A stretch of 64,000 bases of DNA from contig CAXXRM010000002.1 of NCBI GenBank assembly GCA_963663135.2, forward strand, positions 372,001 through 436,000, in the 5' to 3' direction. The notes beneath the pieces are model-generated. The model searched no databases. It had not been told where the DNA came from and was given only the letters and a program-made list of their open reading frames with translations. Positions 1 to 8,900 of the stretch are shown here, in pieces; position 1 is the stretch's first letter, and every line of letters starts with the position of its first letter. A program made the position numbers and the translations under genes. This DNA is from Io17-Chloro-G2 sp963663135. GTDB lineage: Bacteria > Chloroflexota > Dehalococcoidia > Lucifugimonadales > UBA3495.

Positions 1-192
1 AGGGTCTACTCGTCGAAAGACTTCCAAGGCCACGCCTACACCGGCAAGGACGCCTGGCGACTTGGCGCGCAACTTGCCGGTGCCGACCACGCCCGCGGGC
101 ACCAATGCCTGGGTAGTGGGGTCATTGAATGCCTGGTCTTCCGAGAGCGCCGAGTCAATGAGGCGCAACACCTCCGGCGGCAACTGTGTCAC
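1..192 (-). CDS. nadC: Nicotinate-nucleotide pyrophosphorylase (quinolinate phosphoribosyltransferase), N-terminal part
   Basis: This leftward gene is cut by the window edge; 64 N-terminal codons are visible. The translation carries the usual NadC opening: an ALSEDQAFNDPTT segment, then AKSPGVLAGVGVALEVF. NadC converts quinolinate and PRPP to nicotinate mononucleotide in de novo NAD synthesis, directly after NadA. The start is GTG at 190-192, preceded by a GAGGA ribosome-binding site about six bases upstream. It follows nadA on the same strand, but a terminator-like hairpin and a perfect palindrome lie between them, so it may have its own promoter. The catalytic region lies outside the window, so its integrity is unknown. 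Confidence 0.85.
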   Translation of the reverse strand, partial: MTQLPPEVLRLIDSALSEDQAFNDPTTQALVPAGVVGTGKLRAKSPGVLAGVGVALEVFRRVDP

Positions 193-228
193 GGTTTTCC
201 TCGCTACACTAATGCTTTAAACGACGTT

Positions 229-248
229 GTATATCACGCGTGATATAC
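229..248. promoter_or_regulatory. Perfect 20-bp palindrome upstream of nadC (candidate operator)
   Basis: GTATATCACGCGTGATATAC is its own reverse complement over all 20 bases. It lies 37 bases upstream of the nadC start and just downstream (in the leftward direction) of the nadA terminator hairpin. The position suits a dimeric repressor controlling nadC. No regulator gene is seen nearby, and I cannot match the site to a named NAD regulator. Confidence 0.45.
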
Positions 249-252
249 CAAA

Positions 253-293
253 GGGAGCACAGAGGTTTTTTGGACCAACCCCTCTGTGCTCCC
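253..293 (-). terminator. Terminator-like hairpin after nadA
   Basis: A perfect 13-bp stem (253-265 with 281-293, GGGAGCACAGAGG and its complement) encloses a 15-base loop. In the leftward direction it is followed only by TTTGG, so the U-tract is short. It sits 33 bases past the nadA stop and probably ends or attenuates that transcript. Confidence 0.55.
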
Positions 294-326
294 CGGGTTT
301 TACGCGGTTTCTGGGGTTAACCTGCC

Positions 327-1535
327 CTAACGCAGGGCCAACATCCGGTCAAGAGCGACCTGGGAATCCCGGCGAATATCTTCCGGGACGGTGATTTGGT
401 TGATTACTTCGCCGCGCTCCAGGCCCTCAAGCACCCACAGCAGGTACGCCGGATGAATGCGGTACATGGTGGAGCAGGGGCAGGTCACCGGGTCCAGGCA
501 GAAGACCACCTTGTCCGGGTTGTTCAAGGCCAGCCGGTTGACCAGGCTGATTTCGGTCCCCACGGCCCATTGGGTTCCCGGCGCAGCCTCGTTGATGGTT
601 TTCCGAATCATCTCGGTGGAACCGTTGACGTCGGCGGCCTGCACCGTTTCCATGGGGCACTCGGGATGCACCAGCACGGTAACATCGGGGTACCTCTCCC
701 GGGCGGCCTCTATCTGCTTGACTGTGAACCGGGTATGCACCGAGCAGTGTCCCTGCCATAGGACCAGCTTGGCATCGCGCAATTGCTGAGGGGTGTTGCC
801 GCCCATGGTGCGGAAGGGATTCCAGACGACCATTTCGTCGGGGGAAATTCCCAACTTAATGCCAGTGTTCCTACCCAAGTGCTGGTCGGGCAGAAACAGC
901 AGTCTCTCGGCGTGTTCGAATCCCCATTGCATCACCGCGGTGGCGTTTGATGAGGTGCAGACCGCCCCGCGGTTACGGCCGCAGAGGGCCTTGATGCCGG
1001 CGATAGAGTTCATGTAGGTGATGGGGATGATGCCTCCGTGGCCGTCAAGCACGTCTTGCAGGTCGTCCCAGGCGTCATCCACGTCTTCCATAGGGGCCAT
1101 GTCGGCCATGGAGCAGCCGGCGGTTATGTTGGGCAATATCACCTGTTGGTGGGGGGCGCACAGGATGCAGGCGGTTTCGGCCATGAAATGCACGCCGCAA
1201 AACACTATGTGGTTGGCTTCGGGGCGGGACGCCGCTTCCTGGGACAGGAGGAAAGAGTCCCCCTGAAAGTCGGCATACTTGATGACTTCTTCCCGCTGGT
1301 AGTGATGGCCCAAGATGGCAACCGTTTCCCCCAACCGGCTTCTGACTTCGCGAATCCGTTGGTCCAGTTCATCCGCGCCCAGATGCAGGTATTCGTTGGG
1401 GATGCCCTGCCACCGGACGTTGACGGCAAATTCCTCCGCCAGAGACTTGGAGGGCAATTCATCCTCGGTTTTACAAAAAGCCGAGTGTTCCAGTTCAGTG
1501 ATCGGGATAGTTGCGGGACGGCTTCTGGTATTCAT
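327..1535 (-). CDS. nadA: Quinolinate synthase NadA
   Basis: NadA condenses iminoaspartate with dihydroxyacetone phosphate to quinolinate using a [4Fe-4S] cluster. The 402-residue protein shows the family landmarks: GHHYQREEV near residue 76, ADFQGDS near 88, VFCGVHFMAET near 111, AVCTSSNA in the middle, HPECPMETVQAADVNGS, and a C-terminal TCPCSTMYRIHP. The three conserved cysteines expected to bind the cluster (FCGV, VCTS and CPCS contexts) are present. The length fits the longer bacterial type with an N-terminal extension. It lies 35 bases downstream of miaB on the same strand, so the two are probably co-transcribed. nadC follows, but no nadB (aspartate oxidase) is visible. Confidence 0.95.
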   Translation of the reverse strand: MNTRSRPATIPITELEHSAFCKTEDELPSKSLAEEFAVNVRWQGIPNEYLHLGADELDQRIREVRSRLGETVAILGHHYQREEVIKYADFQGDSFLLSQEAASRPEANHIVFCGVHFMAETACILCAPHQQVILPNITAGCSMADMAPMEDVDDAWDDLQDVLDGHGGIIPITYMNSIAGIKALCGRNRGAVCTSSNATAVMQWGFEHAERLLFLPDQHLGRNTGIKLGISPDEMVVWNPFRTMGGNTPQQLRDAKLVLWQGHCSVHTRFTVKQIEAARERYPDVTVLVHPECPMETVQAADVNGSTEMIRKTINEAAPGTQWAVGTEISLVNRLALNNPDKVVFCLDPVTCPCSTMYRIHPAYLLWVLEGLERGEVINQITVPEDIRRDSQVALDRMLALR

Positions 1536-1570
1536 GGCATCACACTTCTAGTTAGGAATAGCACACCCGG

Positions 1571-2899
1571 TTAAACGGCTGCGACGACCCCCCGCAGCGA
1601 CCAGGGGCTTGCCTGGGTTATGGTGACATCGACCAAATTCCCCAGTTGGTCGGCCTCGTCTTCGAAAAAGACCAGTTTGTTGCTGCGGGTCCTCCCTTGC
1701 CACTTCCCCTTTTTGCGGTCCTCCACCAGGACCTCCATCCGGCTGCCGACGAGCTGGGAGTTAGTCTCCCGTTGGATGCTCTCCTGGAGAGCGTCTATTT
1801 GCTCCCTGCGGGATTTCTTCTCTTCCGGGGAAACATCGTCCTCCATGGTCCGGTGGGCGGTAGTGCCGGGGCGGCCAGAGTAGGCCGCACAGTGGACTTT
1901 GTCGAAGCGCAGGTCTGACACCAAATCCAAGGACCTCTGGAATTCCTCCCGGGTCTCACCGGGGAACCCGACAATGATGTCGGTGCTCATGGACGCTCCG
2001 GGGATCACCCGGTGAATTTCTCCCACCAAATCCCGGTATTCCCGCTGGGTGTAAGGCCGGCGCATCATGCCCAGCACCCGGTCGTCCCCTGCCTGTACCG
2101 GAAGATTAATATGCTCGCACACTTTGGGCAAATCCGCCACAGAACGGACAATCCGCTCGCTCATAAACGAAGGGTGGGAAGTCAAAAACCTGATGCGTTC
2201 CAGGCCGGGCACATCTTCCAGTTTGGTCAACAGATCGGCGAGGTCGGGCTTGCCGGGCAGGTCGAGACCATAGGCGTCAACGGTCTGGCCCAATAGCGTG
2301 ACCTCTTTGACTCCTCGGGCCGCCAGCAACTTCACCTCTCGGACCACTTCTTCCGGTTGTCGGCTTACCTGGCGTCCCCGGCGGTAGGGGATGATGCAAA
2401 AGGTGCACATCAGGTCGCAGCCCTTGATTATCGGTACGTGGATGGCGACATCGGGTCGATTGGACGTCAATTCACCAACGCACCCTTCCCAATCCACCGC
2501 CAAACGCTTCCCGAGCAAGTCCAATAGGGGAGAGTATTCCTGGGGGCGCATGAAAACGTCCACGTGGGGAAACCGGCGGCGCAGCCCTTCAGTGTTGGGG
2601 CCCACCATGCAGCCCATGAGGGCCACCACCTGGCCGGGCCGTTGCTTCTTCAGAGGAGCGGTGGCAGTCAAATTGCCGACCACCTTATCTTCGGCCTGTT
2701 GACGGACCACGCAGGAGTTGAACACCAGGACATCGGCGTCCTCGGGGTGGTCGACCGGGCTAATTCCCAGTTGATGCAGAGCCGATTCTAGGCGTTCGGA
2801 GTCGGCCTGGTTCATCTGGCAGCCGATGGTCCACAGGTAAAAGCTCTTGGGCGCTACCTGGGACTCGCTGTGGATCAGGTTGTCTTGAACTAAAGTCAT
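1571..2899 (-). CDS. miaB: tRNA-2-methylthio-N6-dimethylallyladenosine synthase (MiaB family)
   Basis: This is a radical-SAM methylthiotransferase that modifies A37 of tRNAs reading UNN codons. The N-terminal UPF0004 domain has the three cluster cysteines (GCQMN, NSCVV, MGCMVG). The radical-SAM domain has CDLMCTFCIIPYRRGR (CxxxCxxC). A C-terminal TRAM domain ends the protein (GRTRSNKLVFFE region). I chose the ATG at 2897-2899 (MTLVQDN, 442 residues). The reading frame opens 23 codons earlier, but that extension is outside the conserved region. It lies between tRNA-Ser and nadA on one strand. MtaB- or RimO-type paralogues are possible, but the tRNA-type N-terminus favours MiaB. Confidence 0.9.
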   Translation of the reverse strand: MTLVQDNLIHSESQVAPKSFYLWTIGCQMNQADSERLESALHQLGISPVDHPEDADVLVFNSCVVRQQAEDKVVGNLTATAPLKKQRPGQVVALMGCMVGPNTEGLRRRFPHVDVFMRPQEYSPLLDLLGKRLAVDWEGCVGELTSNRPDVAIHVPIIKGCDLMCTFCIIPYRRGRQVSRQPEEVVREVKLLAARGVKEVTLLGQTVDAYGLDLPGKPDLADLLTKLEDVPGLERIRFLTSHPSFMSERIVRSVADLPKVCEHINLPVQAGDDRVLGMMRRPYTQREYRDLVGEIHRVIPGASMSTDIIVGFPGETREEFQRSLDLVSDLRFDKVHCAAYSGRPGTTAHRTMEDDVSPEEKKSRREQIDALQESIQRETNSQLVGSRMEVLVEDRKKGKWQGRTRSNKLVFFEDEADQLGNLVDVTITQASPWSLRGVVAAV

Positions 2900-3063
2900 A
2901 TCGTGGTCTTTCAACGTTTGCCGTAAATGCAAAGATGCGAAAGGATGAATGCAGGAACCAAATGCCAAGAGTGAGAATTCCGAAGTCCAAGCCCTTGCCG
3001 AAATGGGCCGGCGGCTGGTGGAGCCACGTTTTGGGCGGGGGCATTGGGCTGGTATCGACTAGG

Positions 3064-3155
3064 TGGCGGAGGGAATGGGATTTGAACCCATGAACCCGCT
3101 TTCGCGGGTTAAGCGCTTAGCAGGCGCCCGCACTCGGCCACTATGCGATCCCTCC
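3064..3155 (-). tRNA. tRNA-Ser (anticodon GCT)
   Basis: The leftward sequence folds as a class II tRNA. The acceptor stem GGAGGGA pairs with TCCCTCC. The anticodon stem GGCGC/GCGCT encloses the loop CTGCTAA with anticodon GCT. A long variable arm (CCCGC-GAAA-GCGGG) and a T arm with the TTCAAAT loop follow. The discriminator G is followed by an encoded CCA at 3064-3066. It reads serine codons AGC/AGU. The restriction-modification islet begins about 190 bases upstream of its 5' end. Confidence 0.95.
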
Positions 3156-3348
3156 ATGTAACTTACTATGGTATCAAATGCCCCTAGGGGCATCAATAGG
3201 CTTGTGGACGCATACAGGGGTTTGGGAGCGCCGAAATTCGACGGGCGACGGGCCCGGCGATGGGCATGCTTGAGTAGATCCTCAACGGCGCCGGAGTTGA
3301 GACGAATAACCCCAAAAGACAGCGCGGCTCTTGGTCCACGGTCTCTTC

Positions 3349-3960
3349 TCATGGCGCGACGCCCATTAGGACCAACGGAACGGCCGGAATGCCACGTCCC
3401 TGACGCAGTATGTTGAGCAGATCTCTTTCGTAGTATGGGACTCCGGACGACATTTCCTGCTCGAGCTCTTTCATTGGCAGGACCTCCACTCCGGCATCAA
3501 TAACGTCGGAGACGAAGAACGCCATGTGCTTCACGAAAAGGTCGTGGGCTACAAAGGCATATTTTCCAAACTGCACTTCAACGGCGACGCGCTCCTTGAC
3601 GAAGTCGGTCTGGTTGTAGGAACGGATCGGAACGTAGCCGGCTGCCTCGATTGATTCCCTCTGCTGGTCTGCCGGAAGAGTGACGATTTTCCTTCCGACG
3701 TTTTCATCTGCGGTTACCCAAAACTCCTGCCTCCGTTGCTCCCAGCCGCGCTCCTGGAAGCCGGCGGCCATGGCTTTGTTCATGTCAACGGGAGAATAGA
3801 GAATCCGGCCGGTTCTGGTTTGTTCCCTCGATGTCTTGGTGCGGCACGCTTCGGCGTCAACGGACGCAATCACTGCCTCGATCTCTCGCAGGAGGTCCTT
3901 GTGGTGAACGAGAAGAAATTCCAACCCATTCAAATGCGAGTATTGGGCGGCAATCCGCAT
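3349..3960 (-). CDS. Type II restriction endonuclease, BglII/BstYI family
   Basis: The 203-residue protein matches the BglII-type endonuclease family, which cuts GATC-centred sites such as AGATCT or RGATCY. Family-like segments include MRIAAQYSHLNGLEFL at the start, AVEVQFGKYAFVAHDLFVKH (the E-V-Q region near the metal-binding site), SSGVPYYERDL, and a C-terminal IPAVPLVLMGVAP. I took the ATG at 3958-3960, which shares one base with the stop of the upstream methyltransferase (TGATG). The frame runs 43 codons further upstream, but that part only overlaps the methyltransferase. The exact recognition site cannot be read from sequence. The pair sits next to tRNA-Ser, a common integration position. 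Confidence 0.85.
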   Translation of the reverse strand: MRIAAQYSHLNGLEFLLVHHKDLLREIEAVIASVDAEACRTKTSREQTRTGRILYSPVDMNKAMAAGFQERGWEQRRQEFWVTADENVGRKIVTLPADQQRESIEAAGYVPIRSYNQTDFVKERVAVEVQFGKYAFVAHDLFVKHMAFFVSDVIDAGVEVLPMKELEQEMSSGVPYYERDLLNILRQGRGIPAVPLVLMGVAP

Positions 3961-4892
3961 CAATGCCCACCGTTGGGTTTCATCGGATCGTAGACTGGTT
4001 TTCCCATGGGACGAGTCCTGAGGGTTCCGGACTGCAGAGCGCGGACTCTTTCCCAGGCGATATCGACATACTCGCTCACAACGTCGCATCCGTACCCTTG
4101 GCGGTCGTGCATCAATGCACCAACGACCGTTGTTCCGACACCCATAAATGGGTCGAACACTGCGTCGCCAGGTTCAGTCATCGATAGGACCAGCCTTTCT
4201 ACCAATTCGACCGGGAATTGGCAGGGATGAATTGTTTTTTCGACGTGATTGCTCTTCACGTTCGGGAAGATCCACACGTCGCTGGGATTCTTTCCCTTCG
4301 GATTGCCGGAAAACCTACCGATGTTGGGACCTTTGAAATGGCGCTTCCCGGGATATTTGGACGGCACCCTTATAGGGTCTAAATTGAATGTGTAATCGGG
4401 GCCCTTGGTGAACCAATTGATCGTCTCATAGCGCCCCGAGAGACGTTTGGTGCAATGGAGCCCGTGTTCGAAATGCCACACTATGCGGTTTCGTAACTTG
4501 AGGCCACGCTCTTTGAAGATGGGATAGAGAACGACGTCGAGAGGGACGACCTCGCCATCGTCTACGTAGTTTCCAACTTGCCAACACAAGGAGCCCTGCG
4601 GATGGAGGAGGCGCACACACTCGGCAATGACCTGCGCCTGGCTATTGACGTAACTTTCCAGCGTCGCGCGCTCCTCATACAGCTTACCGATATTGTATGG
4701 AGGCGATGTCACAATGAGTTTAATCGAGCCGTCAGGCAGACCCCGCATGAATTCCACGTTGTCTTGACAAGCCATTACGGCACACGGACTTTGTCGTGTA
4801 CCGGTTTCTCGATGGACCTCAGGTGCAGCGGTAGTGAACATCCCAAACTGGTCCGCAATCGAAGCCTCTGATTGCACCCGGGTTCCTGCCAT
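3960..4892 (-). CDS. DNA methyltransferase, beta-class (N4-cytosine or N6-adenine), partner of the BglII-type endonuclease
   Basis: This 310-residue S-adenosylmethionine-dependent methyltransferase has motif IV (TSPPYN) in its N-terminal half and motif I (DPFMGVGTT) near the C-terminus, the order called beta class. TSPPYN is commonest in N4-cytosine enzymes but also occurs in adenine enzymes. HPCQFPVELVERLV precedes motif I as usual. The start has a GGAG site about nine bases upstream. The stop overlaps the endonuclease start by one base, so modification and restriction are translationally coupled, with the methylase made first. It should protect host DNA from the endonuclease encoded downstream. 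Confidence 0.9.
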   Translation of the reverse strand: MAGTRVQSEASIADQFGMFTTAAPEVHRETGTRQSPCAVMACQDNVEFMRGLPDGSIKLIVTSPPYNIGKLYEERATLESYVNSQAQVIAECVRLLHPQGSLCWQVGNYVDDGEVVPLDVVLYPIFKERGLKLRNRIVWHFEHGLHCTKRLSGRYETINWFTKGPDYTFNLDPIRVPSKYPGKRHFKGPNIGRFSGNPKGKNPSDVWIFPNVKSNHVEKTIHPCQFPVELVERLVLSMTEPGDAVFDPFMGVGTTVVGALMHDRQGYGCDVVSEYVDIAWERVRALQSGTLRTRPMGKPVYDPMKPNGGH

Positions 4893-5239
4893 GGCGCACT
4901 CTCCTCAACCGGCCTGCGGCCTGCCTCCTGTCCCGATGCCGTAGTGTACCAAAACAAACCTGCAACGGGCCCGGTCCTTTTGTCATGTACACGGTTTCCA
5001 TGTTCCCATTTGCCCCGGGCCTGGGAATTCTGAACATTGCGAAACCGTCTTTCGCGGCTCAGGTCTGTCGTGGGGTCTTGTTGATGCCTTGAGACTGGCT
5101 GCGCGGAGGCCTGTGAGAGGAGGAGCGCGGGGGCTTCGGCCTATGCCTGGTCGAAGTCTGACCTAGGAAACCTTTGAATAAGTTGTTGGATTGCCCCAGA
5201 CCACGCCTTAGCCAAGCACGATTCCAACAGAGGATCGCC
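4893..5239. other. Intergenic gap without a recognisable gene
   Basis: About 350 bases lie between the methyltransferase start and the tail of the broken hicA. Frames on both strands are short and show no recognisable motif. It should contain the leftward promoter for the restriction-modification pair, but no convincing -35/-10 pair was found. Confidence 0.5.
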
Positions 5240-5698
5240 GTTGTTCCCGACTTGTTCAGAGGATTCCTAGATATTCCCAGGTTTCTGCGAATTCGGTGGA
5301 GGGTGCCGGTGGCCAGATCGCGGTTACCTTGCCTGGGGATGGGAGGTCCTCCGTCCGTTTGCCGGGTTCACCCACATCTCGTGGGATCCATCTGTTTGCC
5401 GCTGGAATCTGCAACCCAGGATCTCCAGCTTTCTGCGCATTTCCCGGTAGGTCATGCGGTTCCGCTCAGGCTGCCTTCGCGGCTGCGCAGGGGGGGTAAT
5501 CTCCGGGGGCAGCGGTTCCCTGTTTTCCTTCCGGAGCTGGATAATGCTCTGGGCGACTGCCAAAAGGCTTTTCAAGGTCTCTTCGGGGGTCTCCCCCCAT
5601 GCCATGCAACCCTGCAGGGCTGGGACCTCCGCCAGGTACATCCAGCCTTCGCTTTCCTCAGGTTCGTGAAGAATGTAGTCCAACTGGTAGATGTCCAT
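5240..5698 (-). pseudogene. hicB-hicA: HicB antitoxin fused in frame to HicA toxin; hicA part frameshifted
   Basis: The first ~67 codons from the ATG at 5696-5698 encode a short HicB-like antitoxin (YLAEVPALQGCMAWGETPEE is the typical HicB core). The frame then runs without a stop through a proline/arginine-rich linker into a HicA-like toxin beginning MTYREMRRKLEILGCRF (ATG at 5453-5455), with the catalytic-histidine context DGSHEMWV. Near 5340 the frame is lost at a CCTCCCATCCCC run. The expected HicA ending, IPRQGNRDLATGTLHRIRRN, continues in another frame. One extra C would explain it, so toxin activity is probably lost. HicA is a dsRBD-like mRNA interferase and HicB its inhibitor. They are normally separate genes, so both the fusion and the frameshift are unusual. 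A sequencing error is an alternative. Confidence 0.7.
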
Positions 5699-5970
5699 CT
5701 CTTCTCCTCCGGAATGGGTTTGATCAATGGTGAAATCTCTTCCATTGTCCTCTGTTGGAATCTTTCGTTCGAAGGGCAGGATTTCAGCAGGGTCTCGGGA
5801 ATTTGCTATTGCTTCCTAAGGAAAGACATTTGTGATACATTTAACAAACTATCCCAGGGGCAGCTTACCGGCGGCATATTTGGGCTTGGTCAAGCGCCGA
5901 AGGGCAGCTCCTTTTCTATTGTTGGCCGGGGCCAGCCGGCTTCTCCAATACCTATTTTAAGGGTCTCACT

Positions 5971-8900
5971 ATGAACCCATTGGAAAGCTTAAAACAACTC
6001 TCCAAATCGGGATTGTATTCTCCTGAATCGGAACACGATAGCTGCGGCGTGGGTCTGGTTGCCAACATCACAGGGGAAAAGTCCCACCAGATCATCAACG
6101 AGTCTCTCCAAGTCCTGGAGAACCTGGGGCACCGGGGCGCCTGCGGGCGGGACCCGGAAACCGGTGACGGCGCGGGTATCCTGATTCAGATGCCCCATGA
6201 GCTGTTCCAGCGTGAAGCCGAGGCATTGGGGTTCTCTCTGCCCGGCCCCGGTGAATTTGGCGCCGGCATGGCCTTTCTGCCGCCTAACCCCCAGGCGGAA
6301 GACGCCTGCCGCCGGTTGATTGAGCGGGCCGTCAAGGATGCCGGTCTGGACCTACTTGGTTGGCGGGATGTTCCGGTGGACCAGAGCCAGATAGGCGCCG
6401 ACGCCAGGGCGGTCTGCCCAGTCATAAGCCAGGTTTTTGTTGGCATGGGCTCAGGCGCGGCCAACTCGGAGCAGTTGGAACGCAAACTCTATATCACCCG
6501 GAAAGTCGTAGAGCACTCGATTGAGGACCTGGGCCTGGCGGAAGAGGACGCCGACTATTTTTATATCTGCAGCATGTCTTGTTACACCATGGTGTACAAG
6601 GGGCTGCTGATGGCCCACCAGATCAATGGGTTCTATCCCGACCTGGCCGACCCGTTGGTGAAGAGCGCTTTCGCCCTGGTGCACTCACGGTTTAGCACCA
6701 ATACCCTGGGCCACTGGAAGCTGGCCCACCCATACCGTTATCTGGCCCACAACGGTGAAATCAACACCCTCCGGGGCAACCTCAACTGGATGCACGCACG
6801 GGAGGCCCAGTTTGAATCGCCGTTGTTCGGCGAGGACATGGCCAAGATACCCCCGGTAATGACCGCGGGGGCCAGCGACACTGCTTCCTTCGACAACGCC
6901 CTGGAACTACTGCTGATGACCGGGCGCGACCTGGAACATGCCATGCTGATGCTTATTCCCGAGGCGTGGGAACAGCACGAGTCCATGCCCCAGGTCAAAA
7001 AGGACTTCTACGAGTACCACTCTTGCCTCATGGAGCCCTGGGACGGCCCCGCCATGATGGTGTCATCCAACGGCCGCAGCATCTGCGCGCTGTTGGACCG
7101 GAACGGGCTGCGGCCTTTCCGCTACACGGTCACCACGGACGACAAGCTGATAATGGGTTCGGAAACCGGCGTCCTGGATGTGCCGCCCTCCCAGGTGAGG
7201 GAAAAAGGACGCCTCCAGCCGGGGCGAATGTTCCTCGTGAATCTGGAGGAAGGTCGGATCATCGGCGACGATGAACTGAAGATCAGGCTTGCCAACCGGC
7301 ATCCCTACGGTCAGTGGCTGCAGGAAAACAAAGTGGACTTGGACGAGCTGCCCGAGCCTGCGCCCCAAGCCCCGGCGGAGAACGGCGCGGCGGCCCAGCC
7401 AACCTTGATACAACTTCAGCGCGCCTTTGGCTACACCGTCGAAGAGCTACGGATTCTAACTACGCCCATGGCCATGGAGGGGCACGAAGCCCAGGGTTCT
7501 ATGGGCAACGACACGCCCTTGGCGGTGCTCTCGGACGAGAACCGCCTGCTGTTCGACTATTTCAAACAGCTTTTCGCCCAGGTGAGCAACCCGCCTCTGG
7601 ATGCCATCCGAGAAGAACTGGTGACGTCCCTGGAAGCCTTTATCGGTAGTGAGCGCAATCTGTTTGATGAAACACCACTTCACTGCCGCCAATTGAAACT
7701 CCATTCGCCGATAATCAATGACCGCGACCTGGAGAAAATCAAGCAAATCCAGGAAGTAGGGCTGCGTTCGATAACCCTATCCACCCTGTTTGAAGCAGGG
7801 GGGCAAGCGGGTGCGTTGGAAGCGGCGTTGGAGCGGCTTTGCCGGCAGGCGTCCCAGGCGATCGAAGACGGCAACTCCCTGATCATTCTTTCCGACCGGG
7901 GCGTCAATGGGCAACAGGCTCCCATACCCAGCCTCCTGGCAACTTCGGCGGTCCACCACCACCTGATTCGAGAAGGGACCCGCACCAACGTGGGATTGGT
8001 GGTCGAATCGGGCGAGCCCAGGGAGGTCCAGCACTTTGCCTCGTTAATCGGCTACGGCGCCGGAGCCATCAACCCCTACCTGGCGTTGGCCTCAGCGCGG
8101 CAGATGGCTGATAAAGGCGAATTCAACGGAACTTCTCCCGACTACGCCGAGAAAAACTTTATAAAGGCCAATGAAAAAGGCGTGCTGAAGGTCATGTCCA
8201 AGATGGGCATATCGACCCTGCAAAGCTACCGGGGCGCCCAGATATTCGAAGCAGTCGGACTCAGTCAAAACCTGGTGGACCGGTACTTTACCTGGACGCC
8301 ATCCAAGATTGGAGGCATCGGGCTGGAAGTCCTGGAAACCGAGGCCCTGGATAACCACCGCGAGGCATTCGACGGCGCCCATACCGCCGGAACCCTGGAA
8401 CTGGAGATGGGCGGGCTTTACCAATGGCGGCGGGACGGCGAGTTCCACCAGTGGAACCCGGATTCAATAGCCAAGTTGCAGCAAGCCACCCGGACCAACG
8501 ATGCGCGCTCCTATCAGGAGTTTGCCCGGCTGGCCAACGACCAGAGCAAAAACCTCGCGACGCTCCGCGGCCTTCTTGATTTCAAGAAAACCCAGCAACC
8601 GGTTCCCATTGAGGAAGTCGAGCCAATCTCGGAAATCGTTAAACGTTTTGCCACCGGCGCAATCTCCCTGGGGTCCATCAGCCGGGAAGCCCACGAAACC
8701 ATGGGCATTGCCATGAACCGCCTGGGCGCTCGGAGCAACACCGGGGAGGGCGGGGAAGATTTCCACCGATACACGCCGGACAGCAACGGGGATTCCCGCA
8801 GCAGCGCAGTCAAGCAGGTTGCTTCCGGGCGCTTTGGCGTGACTCCCAACTACCTGGTGAACGCCACCGACCTGCAGATTAAAATGGCTCAAGGCTCCAA

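Noticed and set aside
5174..5974. Long rightward open frame of 266 codons before gltB
   Set aside because: It runs antisense to hicB-hicA and has no protein-like motifs; the leftward HicBA reading is clearly recognisable.
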